Positions 8,743 to 17,371 of a stretch of DNA of 64,000 nt are shown here, piece by piece (the first letter of the stretch is position 1; each line of letters starts with the position of its first letter). The translations under genes and the position numbers were made by a program. This DNA comes from Thioalkalivibrio sp. ALMg11 (GTDB lineage Bacteria; Pseudomonadota; Gammaproteobacteria; Ectothiorhodospirales; Ectothiorhodospiraceae). The stretch lies in NCBI RefSeq assembly GCF_000377905.1, contig NZ_KB898872.1, positions 223,884 through 287,883 of the forward strand. The letters run 5' to 3'. Under the pieces are notes generated by a model. The model was given only the letters and a program-made list of their open reading frames with translations, made no database searches and was not told the origin of the DNA.

Positions 8743-9603
8743 ATGAAAATCCCCAAGATCCTCCAGCCGCTGATCGAAGACGGCGTCATTGATACCGTCC
8801 TCGGGCAGCTGCAAAGCGGCAAGGAGGCGAACATCTACCTCGTCCGCAGCGGGGGTGCGACACGCTGTGCCAAGGCGTACAAGGAAGCCAAGCATCGCGG
8901 CTTCCACAAACTGGCCGAGTATCAGGAAGGCCGCAAGGTCCGCGGCAGCCGCGATGCGCGGGCCATGGCCCGACGTGGGCGTCACGGCCGCGAGGTCGAG
9001 GAGACGCAGTGGAAGAACGCGGAAGTCGAGGCGCTCTACCGCCTTGCCGACGCGGGCGTTCGAGTGCCAGTCCCCTACGGCGTATTCGACCGCGTCCTAT
9101 TGATGGAACTGGTGCTGGACGCCGACGGCAACACCGCACCCCAGCTGCACGAAGTCGAACTGGACCCAGAGACAGCACGCGAGTGGTTCGCATTCATGAT
9201 CCGCCAGATCCAGCGCATGCTGTGCGCCGGCCTGATCCATGGGGACCTGTCCGAGTACAACGTACTGGTGGACGCGCACGGGCCCGTCATCATCGACCTC
9301 CCCCAGGCCGTCGACGCCGCCGGCAACAACAGCGCATTCCGCATGCTGCAGCGGGACGTGAACAACATGCGCACAACCTTCGGCCGCGTGGACCCCACGC
9401 TGCTGGAGACGCAGTACGCCCACGAGATGTGGGACCTGTTCGCCAACGGTGACCTGACTCCGGAAACACCCCTGACCGGGCACTTTGTGCACAGCGAAGA
9501 GACCCCCGACGTGGATGGGGTGCTCGACGAGATCGAGGATGCGCGACTGGAGCACGAGGCCTTGCTGGCCGCCCTCGACCCGACCCACCCCGACAACCAA
9601 TAG
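8743..9603 (+). CDS. RIO1-family serine kinase
   Basis: This 286-residue protein has an atypical kinase core of the RIO type. A glycine-loop-like segment SGKEANIY lies near residue 26 and an ATP-binding Lys in CAKAYK near 42. The catalytic loop HGDLSEYNVL is near 164, and a metal-binding Asp sits in IDLPQAV near 184. The DLPQ form is the RIO1 signature. The ATG at 8743 is chosen because the family-like sequence MKIPKILQPLIEDG begins there; upstream codons overlap the terminator hairpin. Bacterial RIO proteins are poorly understood. Archaeal and eukaryotic members act in small-subunit ribosome maturation, which fits the neighbouring basic micro-proteins only loosely. Confidence 0.85.
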   Translation: MKIPKILQPLIEDGVIDTVLGQLQSGKEANIYLVRSGGATRCAKAYKEAKHRGFHKLAEYQEGRKVRGSRDARAMARRGRHGREVEETQWKNAEVEALYRLADAGVRVPVPYGVFDRVLLMELVLDADGNTAPQLHEVELDPETAREWFAFMIRQIQRMLCAGLIHGDLSEYNVLVDAHGPVIIDLPQAVDAAGNNSAFRMLQRDVNNMRTTFGRVDPTLLETQYAHEMWDLFANGDLTPETPLTGHFVHSEETPDVDGVLDEIEDARLEHEALLAALDPTHPDNQ

Positions 9604-9663
9604 GCGGCTGTCCGCGCGATTCTACCGAGCCTGGTCAGGATCGAAGCTCTTTGGCGGGGGCCC

Positions 9664-9723
9664 TTCGCCTGCAAGCAGGCTCCTACGAGGGCAAGACCCG
9701 GTAGGAGCCTGCTTGCAGGCGAA
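9664..9723. repeat. REP-type palindromic pair
   Basis: The 23-base unit GTAGGAGCCTGCTTGCAGGC plus GAA occurs at 9701-9723, and its exact complement at 9664-9686, separated by 14 bases. Each unit is itself partly palindromic (GCCTGCTTGCAGGC). It lies between the convergent RIO kinase and kdsB genes, where it may act as a bidirectional terminator. The same unit recurs at 51855-51933 in the opposite arrangement. Confidence 0.85.
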
Positions 9724-9798
9724 CCAACGGCGGCTCGGAAGCGCTCAGGGGCCCTCTGGCCCGCGAAGGATGGGGCTAGTCAGAAGCCCGATTGCGCG

Positions 9799-10566
9799 TT
9801 ACACGCGGGCCGTGCCCGAAAAAAAGGCGTCCACGCGGTCCAGGTCCTCGGGGGTATCCACGCCAGGCGGGTGCGCCTCGGCCCGGCGACCGACCTGGAT
9901 CCAGGCCCCCATGTCCAGCGCGCGTAGCTGTTCCAGCTGCTCCAACTGCTCCAGCGGCGCGGGCGGCTCGGCACTCATGCGCCGCAGGAACCCGGCGCGG
10001 TAGGCGTAGAGCCCCAGGTGCCGGATGGCATGGTCGACCGAGGGCGACTGCCCCGCCCGGCGCGCGTCGCGGTCCCAGGGGATCGGGGCACGCGAGAAAT
10101 ACAGGGCCCGGCCGTTGCGGTCGGTCACCAGCTTGACCTGATTGGGGTCGGCCAGATCCTCCGCGCAGCGGATCGGCACGCCCAGGGTGGCCATATCCGC
10201 CTGCGGGGTCTGTTCGAGCAGAGCCGCCAGGTCGTTCAGCAGCGGCCCCGGGGTGAGCGGTTCGTCGCCCTGCAGGTTGACCACGATCGACTCATCGTCC
10301 CAGCCCTCGGCGGCAGCCACAGCCGCGATGCGGTCGGTGCCGGAAGGGAGTGCGGGATCGGTCAGGAAGGCCTCGACCCCGCACTGACGCGCCACCGCCA
10401 GGATGCGTTCATCATCCGCGGCGACGATCACACGGGTGGCGGCGCTCTCCTTCGCACGGCTGATCACATGCGCAATCAGCGGCCGCCCGGCCACCGCGAC
10501 CAGCGGCTTGCCCGGCAGACGGCTGGAGGCCATGCGTGCCGGAATCACCACGACAAAGCCGGTCAT
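9799..10566 (-). CDS. kdsB: 3-deoxy-manno-octulosonate cytidylyltransferase
   Basis: KdsB activates Kdo as CMP-Kdo in the cytoplasm for lipid A core assembly. The 255-residue protein has the nucleotidyltransferase start VVIPARMASSRLPGKPL, then AADDERI, LPSGTDRI and VNLQGDEPL, and keeps the expected length. It is the last gene of a block running exbB-exbD-KdtA-like-lpxK-Trm112-kdsB and begins 11 bases after the Trm112-like gene. The order lpxK-Trm112/YcaR-kdsB is widespread in gammaproteobacteria. Confidence 0.93.
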   Translation of the reverse strand: MTGFVVVIPARMASSRLPGKPLVAVAGRPLIAHVISRAKESAATRVIVAADDERILAVARQCGVEAFLTDPALPSGTDRIAAVAAAEGWDDESIVVNLQGDEPLTPGPLLNDLAALLEQTPQADMATLGVPIRCAEDLADPNQVKLVTDRNGRALYFSRAPIPWDRDARRAGQSPSVDHAIRHLGLYAYRAGFLRRMSAEPPAPLEQLEQLEQLRALDMGAWIQVGRRAEAHPPGVDTPEDLDRVDAFFSGTARV

Positions 10567-10577
10567 GCCGGGAACGC

Positions 10578-10772
10578 TCAGGCCTCGCGCCAGCGTTCCT
10601 TCTCGTCCTCGGAGAGGCTGCGCGCCTCGTCCTCCAGCATCACCGGGATGTCGTCACGGATCGGATAGGCGAGGCCGGCGGAGACGGAGATCAGTTCCTG
10701 ATTCTCGCGATCGTACTTGAGCGGACCCTTGGTGACCGGGCAGACCAGAATATCGAGCAGACGCTTGTCCAT
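10578..10772 (-). CDS. Trm112/YcaR-like small protein
   Basis: This 64-residue protein starts [18 protein letters not shown] and continues with the [13 protein letters not shown] segment typical of the Trm112 (UPF0434/YcaR) family. Trm112 is an activating subunit of methyltransferases in eukaryotes; in bacteria the role is uncertain. Only one of the usual zinc-ligand Cys residues is clear, as in many bacterial members. It sits 3 bases after lpxK and 11 before kdsB, its usual place. Confidence 0.88.
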   Translation of the reverse strand: MDKRLLDILVCPVTKGPLKYDRENQELISVSAGLAYPIRDDIPVMLEDEARSLSEDEKERWREA

Positions 10773-10775
10773 GCA

Positions 10776-11798
10776 TTACCCCAGGTGTTTGAGCCGACTG
10801 ACCGTCTCCAGACGCGCGAGTAGCGCCGGCTCGAAAGTGGTTGGCAACCGGGCCGCGATCGGCCAGTACCAATGATTATCCTGCGCAAACGACCGGCATT
10901 TTACGGCATCCTTCTCCGTCATCAGAACCGGCAATTCGTCATCGAAGCGGATCTGATGCGGCAGGAAACGGTGATGATCCGGGAACGGATGACGAATGAT
11001 ACCGATCTTCGCTTCTTCGAGGGTGCGGAAGAAACGCTCCGGATCCGCGATCCCGGCGATGGCGTGGGCATCGCGCCGGGCAAAGCGGCCGGGCTTGCGC
11101 GACTCCTCCGCCCCGTCCACCCGCTGCAACCGACTGGACGGGACCAGTTCCATCGGGATCTCGCCAGGACCCGGCTCGCCGCCGGTCACGATCACGAAAT
11201 CGGCCCGCTCACGGGCCCTCTTCGGCTCCCGCAACGGCCCCGCCGGGAGACAAAGCCCATTGCCGAAGCGGCGTCTCCCATCGACCATCAGGATGGTGAT
11301 GTCGCGTGGCAGGCGGTGATGCTGCATGCCGTCGTCGGCGATCACCACGTCCACGCCCTGGTCGGTCAGGGCCCGCGCCCCGCGCACCCGGTCGCGATCC
11401 ACCTGCACCGGGACGCCCGTGCGCCGGGCGATCAGCAACGGCTCGTCGCCCACCACCACCGGATCGGAATCGGCCGTCACCGCGATCCCGGCCACATCGC
11501 CACGCCCGCCATAGCCGCGACTAACAATGCCCGGGCGATAGCCAGCGGCACGCAGGCGCTTGGCCAGCCAGACCGTCATCGGCGTCTTCCCGCTGCCGCC
11601 CAGGGTCAGGTTGCCAACCACGATCACCGCGCGCGCCGGGATAGAGATATCGCGCCGTGCCTGCTCCTGCCGCTGACGGTTCCACTCGGCAAGCCCGGCG
11701 TAGCCCAGCGACAACGGGAACATCGCCGCGGCGAACGGCCCGCGCTGGCTCCACTGATCCCACAACCGGGCGCTCAGCCACGCTTGAAAGGAGCCCAT
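10776..11798 (-). CDS. lpxK: Tetraacyldisaccharide 4'-kinase
   Basis: LpxK phosphorylates the 4' position of the lipid A disaccharide at the inner membrane. This 340-residue protein has an N-terminal amphipathic/hydrophobic segment (SARLWDQW... FPLSLGY), then VGNLTLGGSGKTP (Walker A about 67-72) and VSRGYGG, all hallmarks of LpxK. The ATG at 11798, starting MGSFQAW, gives the normal family length; the longer in-frame reading overlaps the upstream gene for over 230 bases and has no LpxK-like sequence. The upstream gene stops two bases before. Confidence 0.93.
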   Translation of the reverse strand: MGSFQAWLSARLWDQWSQRGPFAAAMFPLSLGYAGLAEWNRQRQEQARRDISIPARAVIVVGNLTLGGSGKTPMTVWLAKRLRAAGYRPGIVSRGYGGRGDVAGIAVTADSDPVVVGDEPLLIARRTGVPVQVDRDRVRGARALTDQGVDVVIADDGMQHHRLPRDITILMVDGRRRFGNGLCLPAGPLREPKRARERADFVIVTGGEPGPGEIPMELVPSSRLQRVDGAEESRKPGRFARRDAHAIAGIADPERFFRTLEEAKIGIIRHPFPDHHRFLPHQIRFDDELPVLMTEKDAVKCRSFAQDNHWYWPIAARLPTTFEPALLARLETVSRLKHLG

Positions 11799-11800
11799 GG

Positions 11801-12937
11801 CTACCAGTCCCAGACCTGCTGCAGCACAGCATCGAAATTGGCATCCACCTGGCGCCGCTCGTCCCAGAAACGCCGCCGCGCGGCATCTCCCTGCTGACGC
11901 CGCGCGGCCGGGTCGTCGCTCAACTGCTGCCAGGCCTCCAGCACCGCAGCGGGTTCGCCCAGCACCGCGCAGGGCAACGCCGCCGCCGAGGCCTCGCCCA
12001 GGCTCACCGCCGCACCACCGGCCAGCCCCTGCCACAGGGCCTGGCGATCCGACGCGGCGAGATGCACCGCATGGGCGGCGCTGGCCGCAGCGGCAAACCA
12101 GCGTCGGTCATCCAGATGCAGGATGGTCCCCGGCGCCAAAACGGAACGATCCCAGGCCGAGACTGCCAGATCCGCGCCGGGCAGCCCGGCCTCGGTCGCA
12201 TCCCCGCGCAGGCTCGCCAGCAAGATATCGCTCTGCCCCCGGCCAGAGGCCTGCCAGGCCGTGCGCCAGGCGGGCCACTGCTCCGACGTGCCGTGCCACC
12301 ACCACAGGCGCTCCACGTTACCCCCGACCAATGCGCGCAGGACCACATCGGCCTGGGCCTCGACAAATCGTGCCTGCGGGTCGGCGGGCGCCAGTGCGGC
12401 TTCGAACGCGGCCTCCGGCCACGCCTGCGCCCCGGCCGGATCGACCGGCCAGTGGCGCACGACCGGAGGCACTGCCCGGGCGGGCGGCTCGGTATTGACC
12501 GCGATCACCGGGACCTCGGCCGCGTGCAGGAGGTTCACCGGGGCCTGACCGCCGGCCAGAAGGATGCCATGGGGCTGAAAACGCTCGAGCACCCGGCGCA
12601 CCACCCGCGGGCGATCACAGGGGCCATAGCCCACGCCCACCTTGCGAAACGGCTGCATGTGGCGTTCAAAGAGTTCCGGGTAGTCCTGCTCGAAGGTCAG
12701 GACGATGCGTACATCCTGGCGCTTGTCGCGCACCGCGCCGAGCAGTTCGATCCCCAGGCGCACCTCCTCGGGCGTGCCGCCGGCCTTGATCCAGATTAGC
12801 CGCCCCCGCTCGTCGGGTGGCGTCAGGAAGCCCCGACGGGCCCGCGCACGATTCCCCTCGCCGCGACGATAATCGCGCCAGGTCGCGCTCCAGACCGCAA
12901 ACTGCCGAGCGCCGTAACCTCCTGCGTCACCCCGCAT
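11801..12937 (-). CDS. KdtA/WaaA-like glycosyltransferase-fold protein
   Basis: This 378-residue protein is placed between exbD and lpxK. Its N-terminal half resembles the GT-B donor domain order of Kdo transferases (GRLIWIKAGGTPEEV, then VLTFEQDYPELFERH, then HGILLAGG and PVIAVNTEPP). The C-terminal part ends with a KdtA-like helix region (AWQQLSDDPAARR). The GEV/TTTTG motifs of true WaaA are altered, so it may be a diverged Kdo or sugar transferase, or a non-catalytic relative. A GAGGAGGTGGGG ribosome site precedes the ATG. The context supports an envelope polysaccharide role; the exact function is unknown. Confidence 0.5.
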   Translation of the reverse strand: MRGDAGGYGARQFAVWSATWRDYRRGEGNRARARRGFLTPPDERGRLIWIKAGGTPEEVRLGIELLGAVRDKRQDVRIVLTFEQDYPELFERHMQPFRKVGVGYGPCDRPRVVRRVLERFQPHGILLAGGQAPVNLLHAAEVPVIAVNTEPPARAVPPVVRHWPVDPAGAQAWPEAAFEAALAPADPQARFVEAQADVVLRALVGGNVERLWWWHGTSEQWPAWRTAWQASGRGQSDILLASLRGDATEAGLPGADLAVSAWDRSVLAPGTILHLDDRRWFAAAASAAHAVHLAASDRQALWQGLAGGAAVSLGEASAAALPCAVLGEPAAVLEAWQQLSDDPAARRQQGDAARRRFWDERRQVDANFDAVLQQVWDW

Positions 12938-13008
12938 CCCCCACCTCCTCGCGGCAGGGGACGGTCTCGGGTACAGAGTCAGGCTCGACGTGCTGCAGGT
13001 GGTACGCC

Positions 13009-13437
13009 TCAGTCGTCATCGGCGGCGTCACCCAGGGTGGCGATGGAGACCGAGGTGATGCCCAGGCGACCGACGACATCCAGCGCGCGCACCACCGACT
13101 GGTGGGTGGCATTGGCGTCCGCGCGGATCAGCACCGGGTCGTCCTCGCGGCCCTCGCGGGCTTCGGACAGCACACGCTCCAGGGTCTCCGCGCGCCGGTT
13201 GATCAGCTCCTGGCCGTTGATGAAGTAGTTGCCGTTGGCATCCACGATGATGTCGATCCACGCGCGCTCAACGGCCTCGGCCTCGCGGTCGGCCGAGGGC
13301 AGGGTCAGCTCGATGTCCGCGTGCTGATCGAAGGTGGTGGAGACCATGAAGAAGATCAGCAGCAGGAACACCACATCAATCAATGGCGTCAGATTGACGC
13401 CCGGCTCTTCCTGCCGGCTTGGCGTACGGAAGTTCAC
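13009..13437 (-). CDS. exbD: ExbD/TolR-type proton channel subunit
   Basis: This 142-residue protein has a short cytoplasmic N-terminus and one membrane helix beginning VNLTPLIDVVFLLLIFFMV, which holds the essential Asp of the proton path. A periplasmic domain follows, ending LGITSVSIATLG. It pairs with the ExbB-like gene, overlapping it by four bases. Position beside lpxK suggests the lipid-A-linked ExbBD set found in many gammaproteobacteria rather than the Tol-Pal or TonB operon, since no tolA or tonB gene is adjacent. Confidence 0.9.
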   Translation of the reverse strand: MNFRTPSRQEEPGVNLTPLIDVVFLLLIFFMVSTTFDQHADIELTLPSADREAEAVERAWIDIIVDANGNYFINGQELINRRAETLERVLSEAREGREDDPVLIRADANATHQSVVRALDVVGRLGITSVSIATLGDAADDD

Positions 13438-14072
13438 GCCTTGGCCCCGCCCTCGACCGCACCGGCCTCGCGCTCGCCATGGATCACCTCGACCAGCTTG
13501 GTGGCCTCCTGCTCCATCTCCAGCACCAGTTCGTCGATATGCCCACGGAAGTAGCGGTGGAAGGCCAGCGCCGGGATGGCCACGCCGATACCGGTAGCGG
13601 TGGTAATCAGGGCCTGCGATATCCCACCGGCCAGATCGCGCGGGCTGCCGACCCCGATCTCGGTGATCACGGTGAACACCTCGATCATCCCGACCACGGT
13701 GCCCAGCAGGCCCAGCAGCGGGGTAATCATCGAGATCGTGCCCAGCGTGTTCATATAGCGCTCGAGCTCGTGGGCCACCCGGCGCCCGGCCTCTTCAATG
13801 CTCTCCTGGGTGATCTGGCGGGCGCGGTCATGGGTCGCCAGGCCCGCGGCCAGGATTGCGCCCAGCGGGGAAGCGGCGCGCAGGCGCTGGATATCGTCCA
13901 GCTTGAGCCCCTGCGTGCGCATCTGTTCCCATACCGAGGTCAGCAGGCGCGGCGGCACGACCCGCGAGCGGCGCAGCGTCCACATCCGCTCCAGCACGAT
14001 GGCCACGGCCAGTACGGAACACAGCAGGATCGGCAGCATCAGCCACCCGCCCGCTTGTACGATCTCCAGCAT
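13434..14072 (-). CDS. exbB: ExbB/TolQ-type proton channel subunit
   Basis: This 212-residue protein has three membrane segments (about 5-27, 108-130 and 150-175). It carries the ExbB/MotA core features GTISMITPLLGLLGTVVGMI and ISQALITTATGIGVAIPAL. With the ExbD protein encoded next it forms a proton-driven inner-membrane motor. The four-base ATGA overlap with exbD implies translational coupling. It is the first gene of the block leading to lpxK and kdsB. Confidence 0.92.
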   Translation of the reverse strand: MLEIVQAGGWLMLPILLCSVLAVAIVLERMWTLRRSRVVPPRLLTSVWEQMRTQGLKLDDIQRLRAASPLGAILAAGLATHDRARQITQESIEEAGRRVAHELERYMNTLGTISMITPLLGLLGTVVGMIEVFTVITEIGVGSPRDLAGGISQALITTATGIGVAIPALAFHRYFRGHIDELVLEMEQEATKLVEVIHGEREAGAVEGGAKA

Positions 14073-14099
14073 GCAATTCCCCTAAAGTATCGAAGCGCG

Positions 14100-15428
14100 T
14101 CAGGCGCGCCGGAACACGGCCATGGATTCCACGTGAGCGGTGTGAGGGAACATGTCCATGATCCCGGCCCGCTCCAGGCGATAGCCATGATGATGCACCA
14201 GGCGCTCGGCGTCACGGGCGAGCGTCGCCGGGTTGCAGGACACATAGACCAGGCGCTCGATCCGCTGAGGCGCGAGCGCCTCGATCACCGCAGCCGCGCC
14301 GGTGCGCGGCGGATCCAGTAGCACCCGGTCGAAGTCCTCCCCCATCCAGGCGGCGTTCTTCAGCGCCTCCACATCGTCCAGGTCGGCGCGCTCGTAGCGG
14401 GTATTGGCGATGCCCTGGTCGCGGGCATTCGCGCGTGCCCGCGCAAGCATCGCGTCGTCCACCTCGACACCGACCACTTCACCCTCGGTCACCGTCCGCG
14501 CCAGCGGCAGGGTGAAATTGCCCAGCCCGCAGAACAGGTCCAGCACCCGCTGCCCCGGCTGCAGGTCCAGGGCCTCCAGGGCCTGCGGGACCATCCGGCG
14601 ATTAATCTGCGCATGCACCTGGATGAAATCGGTCGGCATGAACGGCACCGACACGCCGTAGTCCGGATGGCGGTAGATCAGCGGCTCGATCGGCCCGGCC
14701 AGCGGCTCCACCGTGTCCGCACCGCCCGGCTGCAGATACACCTGGATGCCCTCGGCCTCGGCCCAGGCCGACAGGCGCTCAGTATCCGCCTCGGACAGCG
14801 GATCAAGGTTGCGGAAGATCAGCGCCACGCGTTCGTCGTCATCCACCGCGACCTCGATCTGCGGCAGACGGTCGCGCGCCTCGAGCCCGTCCATCAGTTC
14901 GCGCAGCGCCTGGATACGGCGGCCCACCGCCGGGTGCAGCACCTCGCAGTGGGTCATCTCGGCGAGGTACGGGCTGCCGCGCTCGCGAAAGCCGACCAGC
15001 ACCCCGCCCTTTTTCGGCACATGCTTGGCCCCCAGCCGCGCGGTGCGGCGATAGCCCAGGGTGTCGGCGGTCAGCGGCTCGAAACGGGCCTCGGGCGTCA
15101 CGTGCCCGATGCGTTCCAGCGCGTCGAACAGCGCCTGCTCCTTGATCGCCCGCTGGGTCTCGACAGAGGCGTGCTGCAGCTTGCAGCCACCGCACAGGCC
15201 AAAGAATTCGCAGGGCGGCTCGGCTCGGCCCGCGGCCGGCTCCAGCACTTCCACCACCTCGGCACTATCGAAGCGGCGTTTGCGCCCGGTCTGCACCGCC
15301 ACCACGCGCTCGCCCTTCAGCACGCCGTGGATGAAGCAAGCCTTGCCGTCACGCCGGATCACGCCCTGGCCGTCCAGCGTAACCTCCTCGATCCGGGCCT
15401 CGAACGGGGTCTTGTCGATGCCTGCCAT
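14100..15428 (-). CDS. rlmD: 23S rRNA (uracil-1939 C5) methyltransferase
   Basis: This 442-residue enzyme is of the RumA/TrmA type. It has an N-terminal TRAM RNA-binding domain (1-65) and a 4Fe-4S site (Cys 73, 79 and 82 in CEFFGLCGGC, fourth Cys near 161 in THCEVL). A Rossmann SAM domain has VLDLFCGLGNFTLPLA, with LLDPPRTGA further on and the nucleophile Cys in YVSCNPATL near the C-terminus. These features, including the iron-sulfur cluster, fit RlmD best; RlmC is the main alternative. Its ATG shares one base with the stop of the upstream exonuclease gene (TGATG), indicating coupled translation. Confidence 0.9.
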   Translation of the reverse strand: MAGIDKTPFEARIEEVTLDGQGVIRRDGKACFIHGVLKGERVVAVQTGRKRRFDSAEVVEVLEPAAGRAEPPCEFFGLCGGCKLQHASVETQRAIKEQALFDALERIGHVTPEARFEPLTADTLGYRRTARLGAKHVPKKGGVLVGFRERGSPYLAEMTHCEVLHPAVGRRIQALRELMDGLEARDRLPQIEVAVDDDERVALIFRNLDPLSEADTERLSAWAEAEGIQVYLQPGGADTVEPLAGPIEPLIYRHPDYGVSVPFMPTDFIQVHAQINRRMVPQALEALDLQPGQRVLDLFCGLGNFTLPLARTVTEGEVVGVEVDDAMLARARANARDQGIANTRYERADLDDVEALKNAAWMGEDFDRVLLDPPRTGAAAVIEALAPQRIERLVYVSCNPATLARDAERLVHHHGYRLERAGIMDMFPHTAHVESMAVFRRA

Positions 15429-16234
15429 CAGGTGTCCGTCCCGGCAGGCTGCCAGGCGTCGAGGAATTCGCGGTGGTGCGCCGCACCACTGCCCTCCAGG
15501 TACTCGGCCAGCTGCTGCTGCCGGCTGGCCAGGGCGGCGTCGGTCAGGTTGCCGCGCATGTACTCGAAGCGCAGCCAGACCAGATAGGTGTTCAGCACGT
15601 CGTGCTCGACGTAGTCGTGGATCTCGGCCTGACGCCCGTCGCGCCAGGCCGGCCAGACCTTCGAGCCGTCCATGCCCAGCTTGCCGGGGAAGCCGAGCAG
15701 GCTGGCCATCATGTCGAGGCTGGTGACCGCACGGCCCTGGAACCCGGCCAGTACGTCCATCAGGTCCACATGGCGCCAGTGGAAGCGCGACAGGTAGTTG
15801 TTGTAGCGAAACTCACGGTCGTCGTTGCCCTGCTCCCAGTAGCGCGGGGCCTGCACGCCGTTGACCAGCGCGCGGTAATGCAGCACCGGGAGGTCGAAAC
15901 CGCCGCCGTTCCAGCTAACGAGCTGTGGCGTGCGCTTGTCGATCACGTCGAAGAACTGCCGCAGCAGTTCGGCCTCGGATGGCGCCTGGCCGTCCTCGCC
16001 CTCGCGCCCGAAGGCGGAGAGCTTCAGCGCATCACCGCCCTGATAAAGCACGCCGATGGACACGATGCGATGCAGCGGATGCTTGAGGAACTCGGAGCCG
16101 GTCTGGGCGCGGCGCAGCGCGAACATGGCCTCGGCCACCTCGTGATCGCTCAGCCCGTCGAAGTCGTGCAGGCGCCGCGCGCCCTCGATGTCCGGGACGG
16201 TCTCGAGGTCGAAGATCAGGACCGGGGCACTCAT
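15428..16234 (-). CDS. PolB-like 3'-5' exonuclease (DnaQ fold)
   Basis: This 268-residue protein starts with ExoI motif LIFDLETVPD. An ExoII-like segment LVSWNGGGFDLPVL lies near residue 110, and an ExoIII-like IHDYVEHDVLNTYLVW near 205. This is the predicted 3'-5' exonuclease family related to the proofreading domain of PolB. No polymerase domain is attached. It overlaps cysM by four bases upstream and rlmD by one base downstream, so the three are tightly coupled. The substrate, DNA or RNA, is not known. Confidence 0.82.
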   Translation of the reverse strand: MSAPVLIFDLETVPDIEGARRLHDFDGLSDHEVAEAMFALRRAQTGSEFLKHPLHRIVSIGVLYQGGDALKLSAFGREGEDGQAPSEAELLRQFFDVIDKRTPQLVSWNGGGFDLPVLHYRALVNGVQAPRYWEQGNDDREFRYNNYLSRFHWRHVDLMDVLAGFQGRAVTSLDMMASLLGFPGKLGMDGSKVWPAWRDGRQAEIHDYVEHDVLNTYLVWLRFEYMRGNLTDAALASRQQQLAEYLEGSGAAHHREFLDAWQPAGTDT

Positions 16235-17142
16235 GCGGGGAACACGCCGGTGGAGATGTAGCGATCGCCACGGTCACAGATGATCGCGACGAAGGTGCCG
16301 CCCTCGGTCTGCGCCGCCAGCTTCAGGGCAGCGGCCACCGAACCGCCGGATGAGACCCCGGCGAAGATGCCTTCCTCGACGGCCAATCGGTGCATGGTGT
16401 CCTCGGCCTCCTCCTGGGTCACGTCCACGGTCTGGTCCACCCGCGAGGCCTCGAAGATGGTCGGCAGATAGGCCTCCGGCCAGCGCCGGATACCGGGGAT
16501 CGACGCCCCCTCGGCCGGCTGCACGCCGACAATCTGTACGTCCGGGTCGCGTTCCTTGAGATAGTGCGACACGCCCATGATGGTGCCGGTGGTCCCCATC
16601 GCGGAGACGAAGTGGGTCACGGTACCCTCTGTATCGCGCCAGATCTCCGGACCGGTGCCGATGTAGTGGGCATCCGGGTTGTCCGGGTTGCCGAACTGGT
16701 TCAGCACCCGGCCCTTGCCCTCGGCCTCCATGCGATCGGCCAGGTCACGCGCACCCTCCATGCTCTCCTCGCGCGAGACCAACACCAGCTCGGCACCGAA
16801 GGCCTTCATCGAGGCACGGCGCTCGGCGGACATGTTGTCCGGCATCACCAGGATCATGCGGTAGCCCTTCATCGCCGCGACCATCGCCAGCGCAATGCCG
16901 GTATTGCCGCTGGTCGCCTCGATCAGGGTGTCGCCAGGCTCAATGTCGCCACGGCGCTCGGCCGCCTGGATCATGTTCAGCGCGGGCCGGTCCTTGACCG
17001 AACCGGCGGGGTTGTTGCCCTCGAGCTTCACCAGCACGGTGGACGGCAGGTCTGCCGCCATGCGCTGCAGGCGCACCAGCGGCGTATTGCCGACAAAGTG
17101 CTCGAGGGTCGGGAAGGATTCCGGATGCAGGCGTTTCTTCAT
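16231..17142 (-). CDS. cysM: O-acetylserine sulfhydrylase B (cysteine synthase)
   Basis: This PLP enzyme makes cysteine from O-acetylserine and sulfide or thiosulfate. The 303-residue protein has GNTPLVRLQR, the PLP Lys 50 in GNNPAGSVKDRP and the phosphate-binding ATSGNTGIAL near 76-85. NPAGSVKDRP and the length favour CysM over CysK. The ATG at 17142 is preferred; the longer reading adds 19 residues without family resemblance. Thiosulfate use would suit a sulfur-oxidising host, but that is inference. Confidence 0.9.
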   Translation of the reverse strand: MKKRLHPESFPTLEHFVGNTPLVRLQRMAADLPSTVLVKLEGNNPAGSVKDRPALNMIQAAERRGDIEPGDTLIEATSGNTGIALAMVAAMKGYRMILVMPDNMSAERRASMKAFGAELVLVSREESMEGARDLADRMEAEGKGRVLNQFGNPDNPDAHYIGTGPEIWRDTEGTVTHFVSAMGTTGTIMGVSHYLKERDPDVQIVGVQPAEGASIPGIRRWPEAYLPTIFEASRVDQTVDVTQEEAEDTMHRLAVEEGIFAGVSSGGSVAAALKLAAQTEGGTFVAIICDRGDRYISTGVFPA

Positions 17143-17194
17143 GCGCGCAGAGTATAACGATCGGGCCCGGTCCATGCCCATGCACGCTCGCCCC

Positions 17195-17297
17195 ATCATC
17201 GCGAGGAGCGTAGCGACGTGGCGATCCCCCTATGAAACCACCGGATTCCGACGGCGTGCGGCATTCCAGAGATTGCCACGGGGCCTCGCAATGACGG
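17195..17297. repeat. GCGAGGAGCGTAGCGACGTGGC-type inverted repeat
   Basis: The left arm reads ATCGCGAGGAGCGTAGCGAC and GTGGCGATCC; the right arm about 50 bases later is GAGATTGCCACGGGGCCTCG then CAATGACG. Together they form an imperfect palindrome of a type widespread between bacterial genes (GTCATTGCGAGGAGCGTAGC family). It lies between the divergent cysM and marC genes. Confidence 0.65.
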
Positions 17298-17371
17298 TGG
17301 TCAAAACGACCTCAGTGTCACGACCCAGGCAGGACATCGAAACGACACCGCATTTTGCTTAAGCTAGGGCC

